Source of the DNA: Octadecabacter sp.
Lineage (GTDB): Bacteria; Pseudomonadota; Alphaproteobacteria; Rhodobacterales; Rhodobacteraceae
NCBI GenBank assembly: GCA_003533975.1
Contig: DQCL01000131.1
Coordinates: forward strand, 1-8,975
Direction of reading: 5' to 3'
DNA: 8,975 nt
The number at the start of each line of letters is the position of its first letter. The first letter of the stretch is position 1. Below, in pieces: positions 5,540-8,975 of this stretch. The translations under genes and the position numbers were made by a program. The notes beneath the pieces were generated by a model. The model did not search any database, was not told where the DNA came from, and saw only the letters and a list, made by a program, of their open reading frames with translations.

Positions 5540-6340
5540 TCAGGCGGTTCCTTTGACGCGCAAGGGCTGTTTAAACCTGTGTTGCTTCAACCTGATCTCG
5601 TTTCCTTTTATGCTCACCCCTTTGCGCCACAGGCTACCTTGCATCTGATCGCCGTAGGTCTTTGCGTAGTCGCGGAACTGGTCATTGCTCACGGCGAATG
5701 ACTTGGGCAAATGTTTCAGACTGCTCATGATGTATTTGTCCGCCTGAACGCCGCTGGGCACGATGTAGGTTTCGTCCGCCTTCAACCCGAAGATTTCAAG
5801 CAAGGTATTCAGCTCGTGGTGATACCCCGCAGGATAGGCTCCGTTCTCAATCAAGGTGTAAAAGATGTTGGCATCAAAGAAGCAAACGATCCGATACCCT
5901 TCGCTGCGCAATTGTTGCGCGATTAGGCGTACAGGCTGCGCACCAAGGCCATGATCCACCCCGAAGTGATAGAGGTTGCTGCCATCAAAAAGGACAGTCT
6001 TGGCGTCCAAATCAAGCGCGCCCATGAAACCGTGTCGGTCATGAGAGAGCAGGAAATGTTCGCTCGCAGATGTGACCGTTTCACTGCGCCGTTTGGAGGG
6101 GCGCGGACCAATCCACGCGATGAACGCCCAAAGCGCGATCAACCCCAAGAAAGCCGGTCCTAGCCAGCTTCCAAGGGACTGATTTTGCGCCCACACCAGC
6201 GGCAAGACCGTCAATCCCGTCAAGACCAAGGCATTGGCCAGCAGATACCAGACATGAGCCGTCCAGCTGTCCTTTTCGATAGACATTTGTGGGGAGTCTA
6301 CCGTCAGCTTTTCACGAAGTGTCTTTGGTAAATCTGCCAT
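5540..6340 (-). CDS. Membrane-anchored NYN/PIN-like RNase (Zc3h12a-type)
   Basis: A 266-residue protein with two hydrophobic segments near 29-50 and 59-77, a basic stretch (PRPSKRR, 80-86) and a cytoplasmic-looking C-terminal domain with NYN/Zc3h12a-type endoribonuclease features. These are VLFDGSNLYHFG (116-127, Asp119 and Asn122), FFDANIF (154-160, Asp156), DKYIM (201-205) and VSNDQFRDY (217-225, Asp220 and Asp224). These aspartates correspond in order to the metal-binding acidic cluster of PIN/NYN nucleases. The fold and likely metal dependence are known for the family; RNA cleavage here and the tethering role are inferred. The start at 6340 has a poor Shine-Dalgarno; ATG at 6286 is an alternative that keeps both membrane segments. 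It lies downstream of the RidA gene on the same strand with a 99-base gap containing a dyad. Confidence 0.8.
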   Translation of the reverse strand: MADLPKTLREKLTVDSPQMSIEKDSWTAHVWYLLANALVLTGLTVLPLVWAQNQSLGSWLGPAFLGLIALWAFIAWIGPRPSKRRSETVTSASEHFLLSHDRHGFMGALDLDAKTVLFDGSNLYHFGVDHGLGAQPVRLIAQQLRSEGYRIVCFFDANIFYTLIENGAYPAGYHHELNTLLEIFGLKADETYIVPSGVQADKYIMSSLKHLPKSFAVSNDQFRDYAKTYGDQMQGSLWRKGVSIKGNEIRLKQHRFKQPLRVKGTA

Positions 6341-6372
6341 ACAAATTCTAACTCAGCGCCTATGCCTTTTGC

Positions 6373-6387
6373 ATATTCCCCGAATAT
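6373..6387. promoter_or_regulatory. ATATTC-CCC-GAATAT dyad upstream of the NYN RNase gene
   Basis: ATATTC (6373-6378) and GAATAT (6382-6387) are perfect reverse complements around CCC, starting 33 bases before the RNase start codon and lying in the AT-rich gap after the RidA gene. On the minus strand the dyad overlaps TATATT, a -10-like hexamer, with TTGCAA upstream at a short spacing of about 14 bases. It could be an operator on an RNase-specific promoter. There is no U run, so a terminator is less likely. Confidence 0.35.
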
Positions 6388-6439
6388 AGAAAATGAAAGA
6401 GGTTGCAATGCGACCAAAGCATATCAACCTTAAGGCGCA

Positions 6440-6781
6440 TTATTCGTACGCCGCATCCACCATAAATTCGACCTTAAGCACCTCACGCGCGAGTTTTGCA
6501 TTCACGCAGGCGCGCGCTGGGGCGTGGCCTGTTGGCACCCACGCATTCCAGACCTCGTTGAGGCCTGCAAAGTCGTCCATATCCGCCAGCCAGACGGTAA
6601 CGCGCAGCATTTGTTCGCGTGACGAGCCAGCCTGGATCAGCAACGCGTCAATCTTATCAAGACAGGTCTGCACCTGCTCTTGAATGGTGTCACCCTCGGC
6701 CACTTGCCCTGTCAGGTAGACAACTCCGTTGTGCTTCACGATCTTGCTAGAGCGTTCACCGGTTTCAATGCGTTCAATCAT
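6440..6781 (-). CDS. RidA-family (YjgF/YER057c/UK114) protein
   Basis: A 113-residue protein of the Rid superfamily. RidA itself hydrolyses reactive enamine/imine intermediates released by PLP enzymes; other subfamilies have different or unknown roles. Features are VVYLTGQVAEG at 20-30, a helix TCLDKIDALLIQAGSS at 39-54, VTVWLADMDDFAGLNEVWNAW at 61-81 and PARACVNAKL at 88-97. The Arg at 90 corresponds to the substrate-binding arginine of archetypal RidA, which supports deaminase chemistry. The ATG at 6781 is preceded by AAAGGGGAAAACC, a strong ribosome site; the frame is open further upstream but overlaps the promoter region of the divergent nitroreductase. It is divergent from the nitroreductase gene with an 83-base shared region. 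Soluble, probably a trimer by family analogy. Confidence 0.92.
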   Translation of the reverse strand: MIERIETGERSSKIVKHNGVVYLTGQVAEGDTIQEQVQTCLDKIDALLIQAGSSREQMLRVTVWLADMDDFAGLNEVWNAWVPTGHAPARACVNAKLAREVLKVEFMVDAAYE

Positions 6782-6864
6782 GGTTTTCCCCTTTGATGGT
6801 CTTGTCTGACCTAGCAGAGCGCGCGCCAAGCGACTATCTGTTTTGTAACCTACCGGAGCCCCCT

Positions 6865-7443
6865 ATGCCTGATCGCAACCAAGCCGCCCTAGACTTTTTG
6901 TTGACCCGCCGGTCACGCCCCGCCAAGACACTGCGCGCGCCGGTACCGGACCGCGCCACACTTGAGGTTTTACTGACCTGTGCTGCACGCACGCCTGACC
7001 ACGGGAAACTGGAACCTTGGCGTTTTATTGTGCTGGAAAAAGCGGCCCTGACCCGTCTTGCGGCGATGATCCCAGCGCGGGCGGCAGCGCTGGACATCCC
7101 CGAAGACAAACTCGACAAAGCCGTGGCGCAATACCAAGATGCCGACCTTGCCGTGGTGGTGGTGGACAGCCCCGTTGCGTCGGAAAAGGTGCCACAGATT
7201 GAGCAAACTTATTCCTCCGGTGCTGTTTGTCTCTCCCTTCTTAACGCCGCGCTTGCAGCGGGTTGGGGGGCGAACTGGCTGTCCGGTTGGGCATCCCACG
7301 ACCCCGTGTTTTGCCAAGACGGGCTTGGCCTTGCGGATCATGAACGCATTGCTGGCCTCATTCATCTGGGTTCTGAGACCAGCACCCCGCCGGAACGGCC
7401 ACGCCCTGACCTTGCCCAAAAAGTCAGTTGGGTTTCGGAATGA
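6865..7443 (+). CDS. YdjA-type nitroreductase family protein
   Basis: An FMN-dependent nitroreductase/oxidoreductase of the small single-domain YdjA type (192 residues; E. coli YdjA is 183), a dimeric cytoplasmic enzyme with NAD(P)H as reductant; physiological substrate unknown. Motifs are LLTRRSRPAKTL at 12-23 (the RRS phosphate-binding segment for FMN), RTPDHGKLEPWRFIV at 42-56, SSGAVCLSLLNAALAAGWGANWLSG at 117-141 with the glycine-rich flavin contact, and ERIAGLIHLG at 160-169. The ATG at 6865 has GGAG at 6854-6857, eight bases upstream. Its stop TGA overlaps the ATG of the EI24-family gene (ATGA), indicating translational coupling. It is divergent from the RidA gene and may share its control region. 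Confidence 0.92.
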   Translation: MPDRNQAALDFLLTRRSRPAKTLRAPVPDRATLEVLLTCAARTPDHGKLEPWRFIVLEKAALTRLAAMIPARAAALDIPEDKLDKAVAQYQDADLAVVVVDSPVASEKVPQIEQTYSSGAVCLSLLNAALAAGWGANWLSGWASHDPVFCQDGLGLADHERIAGLIHLGSETSTPPERPRPDLAQKVSWVSE

Positions 7444-8138
7444 TATTTAGCGACTTCATCAAGGCCCTTGGCCAGATCGACGATCGCGCCTTTCGTCGCG
7501 TTCTGTTCCTTGGGCTTGGCCTGACGGTTGCGCTTCTTGTTGGGGTTTATGCCGCGTGGCTTACGCTGGTGGACACCCTAAACGACGGCCCGCTCGTGCT
7601 GCCGTTCGTTGGTGAAATCACGTGGATCGGGGCGCTGTTAGGTTGGGGCGGGCTGGGCGTCATTATTCTGGCGTCGGTTTTCCTGATGATCCCCGTCGCC
7701 TCCGCGATCACCTCGTTCTTTCTTGAGGACGTGGCGGACGCTGTTGAGGCCAAACACTACCCTGACCTCATGCCAGCCCCCAAAGTGCCGTTCTCAGAGG
7801 CGCTCATCGACACGGTCACATTCTTTGGCGTCTTGATTGGCGCCAACCTTTTGGCGATCATCGCCTATGCGCTTTTGCCGCTCTTTGCGGTGCCGGTCTT
7901 CTTTTTATTGAATGGGTATCTGCTTGGGCGGGAATACTTCACAATCGCAGCCCTACGCCGCGAAGGTCGGGTGCGGGCCAAGCAAATGGCGCGTGCGCAC
8001 CGGGCGGAAATCTGGATGGCCGGGGTGTTAATGGCCATTCCCTTGGTCATTCCAATTGCCAACCTGTTCATCCCTATCTTGGGCGCGGCAACCTTCACAC
8101 ATCTCTATCACCGCTTGGCAGAAACGCCGAAACGTTAG
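7440..8138 (+). CDS. EI24 (CysZ-like) domain integral membrane protein
   Basis: A 232-residue multi-pass inner-membrane protein of the EI24/PF07264 family, which includes the sulfate transporter CysZ. Hydrophobic segments lie near 19-44, 64-92, 122-156 and 191-218, with the family signature NGYLLGREYF at 158-167 and an acidic loop ending in HYPDL near 96-110. In E. coli CysZ imports sulfate, but alphaproteobacterial EI24 proteins next to nitroreductases are not proven to do this and no cysteine-pathway gene is nearby, so the substrate is left open. The ATG at 7440 overlaps the nitroreductase stop by the ATGA arrangement, and the two genes form an operon. About 60 bases separate it from the following truncated gene. 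Confidence 0.88.
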   Translation: MIFSDFIKALGQIDDRAFRRVLFLGLGLTVALLVGVYAAWLTLVDTLNDGPLVLPFVGEITWIGALLGWGGLGVIILASVFLMIPVASAITSFFLEDVADAVEAKHYPDLMPAPKVPFSEALIDTVTFFGVLIGANLLAIIAYALLPLFAVPVFFLLNGYLLGREYFTIAALRREGRVRAKQMARAHRAEIWMAGVLMAIPLVIPIANLFIPILGAATFTHLYHRLAETPKR

Positions 8139-8197
8139 GTAGATCGCACAAAATAACCTAGAGCTGTGGTGTTCCTTGTTTAACTCGGAGACCTACC

Positions 8198-8503
8198 ATG
8201 CCCCCGCACGGCAAACCCGAAGACGCTTTTCGCTTTCGCACCTCTGTCGAAATCCGCGCACTCGATGCCCATTTCGATCTGCGCAATGTGCCGCCCCGCG
8301 CCGATGACCGCCTGTTGCTTGCATGTTGGAACATCGCGAATTTCGGCGTGCAAAACCGCAGCGACGGCGCGCTCGACCTCCTTGCCCATGTCTGTGGCAA
8401 GTTTGATTTGATCGCAGTGCAAGAGGTCAATGAGAACTGGCACCCGCTCGCGGATATGGTGGAGCGGATGGGCCCGCTGTGGGTTCAGTTGGACGTGTCC
8501 TGA
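8198..8503 (+). pseudogene. Truncated endonuclease/exonuclease/phosphatase family gene
   Basis: The 101-residue product carries only the N-terminal part of an EEP-fold (DNase I-like) enzyme: LLLACWNIANFG near 39-50 with the catalytic-type Asn45, and DLIAVQEVNENWHPLADMV near 70-88 with the metal-binding Glu76. Full-length family members usually run 250-350 residues and also need downstream His/Asp motifs (ND, SDH), which are absent. After MVERMGP the sequence reads eight unrelated residues to a TGA. The start is well formed, with GGAG at 8187-8190 seven bases before the ATG, so it was recently a functional gene. Its last 19 bases overlap the convergent DUF1467 gene. I call it a 3'-truncated pseudogene; a short expressed protein cannot be excluded, but it should lack catalysis. 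Confidence 0.75.
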
Positions 8504-8523
8504 GAACTGCTTGGCGGGCCCAT
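8468..8523. repeat. 10-bp inverted repeat spanning the truncation point
   Basis: ATGGGCCCGC at 8468-8477 recurs as its exact reverse complement at 8514-8523. The first copy is in the truncated nuclease gene (encoding Met-Gly-Pro on the plus strand) and the second in DUF1467 (Met-Gly-Pro on the minus strand). The enclosed 36 bases hold both stop codons and a smaller dyad, GGAC (8491-8494) with GTCC (8497-8500). It can form a nested hairpin. Part of the match reflects the palindromic GGGCCC core. Confidence 0.55.
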
Positions 8524-8781
8524 GCGGTCAAACCAGTCCAAGTCACGCACCGAAATCCAGCCCGACAAAATGATCGCCACCAACGCGGCCCAGATCGGTA
8601 TCGCAAAATAGGTGGTGATGCGTGCCTTACGCCCGACCTGCGCGTCAGCTGGTGCGGATTGCGGCGTACCAGGAACAATTTCCCCAGCTTCACCTTGGGT
8701 TTGCATCCGCAACGGCAACACGATGAAAAACGTCATGAACCACACCACCGCAAACAGGACGATCGCAGATGTAATGCCCAT
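8485..8781 (-). CDS. DUF1467 family small membrane protein
   Basis: A 98-residue protein with two transmembrane segments (about 4-24 and 54-76) joined by a cytoplasmic-type loop carrying LPLRMQTQG and EIVPGTPQSAPAD, which is the DUF1467 pattern. The family is common in alphaproteobacteria and its function is unknown. The ATG overlaps the epimerase stop by one base (TGATG), so the two genes are translationally coupled, matching the epimerase-DUF1467 pairing I recall from Rhodobacterales. The C-terminus (FDRMGPPSSSQDTSN) runs over the end of the convergent truncated nuclease gene by 19 bases. The last residues after the Met-Gly-Pro might have been altered by the rearrangement there, but the length is close to normal for the family. 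Confidence 0.88.
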   Translation of the reverse strand: MGITSAIVLFAVVWFMTFFIVLPLRMQTQGEAGEIVPGTPQSAPADAQVGRKARITTYFAIPIWAALVAIILSGWISVRDLDWFDRMGPPSSSQDTSN

Positions 8782-8975
8782 CAGACTTGTTCCAGCTCAA
8801 CCAAGCAGCCGTTGAAATCTTTGGGGTGCAAGAACAGCACTGGCTTGTTGTGCGCCCCGATCTTGATGTCACCCAAAACACGTGCGCCTTCAGCCAGCAG
8901 TTTGTCGCGTGCTCCTTCGATATCGTCGACTTCATAACAGATGTGGTGAATGCCGCCTGCGGGGTTCTTTTCAAG
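8781..8975 (-). CDS. mce: Methylmalonyl-CoA epimerase, C-terminal part (cut by window edge)
   Basis: The last 64 residues of a vicinal-oxygen-chelate enzyme that interconverts (2R)- and (2S)-methylmalonyl-CoA, linking propionyl-CoA carboxylation to the mutase and succinyl-CoA. Visible motifs are NPAGGIHHICYEVDDIEGAR, with a metal-ligand histidine in the HHICYEV segment, and HPKDFNGCLVELEQV, where the Glu in LVELEQ is the conserved active-site metal ligand. These motifs are diagnostic for the family. The start codon and the first half lie beyond position 8975. The stop TGA overlaps the DUF1467 ATG by one base. Roseobacter-group bacteria use this step in the ethylmalonyl-CoA pathway and in propionate metabolism. 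Confidence 0.93.
   Translation of the reverse strand, partial: LEKNPAGGIHHICYEVDDIEGARDKLLAEGARVLGDIKIGAHNKPVLFLHPKDFNGCLVELEQV

Noticed and set aside
8690..8974. Minus-strand frame overlapping the epimerase
   Set aside because: It is another reading frame of the same strand; the epimerase frame has clear family motifs and ends exactly at the DUF1467 start.

Overview
The window looks like chromosomal DNA of a marine alphaproteobacterium, most likely a Rhodobacterales (Roseobacter-group) member. I infer this from protein style and gene context, not from a database search. The clues are the methylmalonyl-CoA epimerase/DUF1467 pair, a short YigZ-like protein, a class II histone-deacetylase-like enzyme, and moderately high GC in most of the window. 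The first kilobase is clearly different, at roughly 40-47% GC on lines counted by hand against about 60% in the core genes, and looks horizontally acquired.

Layout: (1) 1-996 is a low-GC module of two co-directional genes: a Panacea/SocA-type antitoxin-like protein, followed three bases later in the same frame by a TTG-initiated small protein that is the probable toxin. (2) 997-1321 is a gene-less stretch between convergent genes. It holds tandem, partly mutually exclusive stem-loops, a perfect 9-bp hairpin and a cluster of GCGCA/TGCGC motifs. (3) 1322-2300, minus strand, is a compact operon: single-domain YigZ/IMPACT protein, then dgkA diacylglycerol kinase (GTG start, its AGGAGG inside the end of yigZ), then a small acidic protein. 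(4) 2457-3110, plus strand, is a hemolysin III/CREST membrane protein. (5) 3254-3997, minus strand, is an M48 metalloprotease lipoprotein, divergent from an unrecognised 78-residue protein and a class II HDAC-like amidohydrolase at 4145-5537. (6) 5540-6340, minus strand, is a membrane-anchored NYN/PIN-type RNase that converges with the HDAC gene with two bases between stop codons. (7) 6440-6781, minus strand, is a RidA-family protein, divergent from a YdjA-type nitroreductase overlapping an EI24-family membrane protein (6865-8138). (8) 8198-8503 is a truncated endonuclease/exonuclease/phosphatase gene, and it runs into the minus-strand DUF1467/methylmalonyl-CoA epimerase pair (8485-8975, epimerase cut by the window edge).

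Most of the window is ordinary housekeeping and accessory metabolism: lipid recycling, envelope proteolysis, imine detoxification, nitroreduction and propionyl-CoA metabolism. The parts most worth a second look are the Panacea module with its unrecognised partner and stop-adjacent TTG start, the structured non-coding stretch behind it, the membrane-tethered NYN RNase, and the broken nuclease gene, whose end carries a 10-bp inverted repeat shared with the neighbouring gene.
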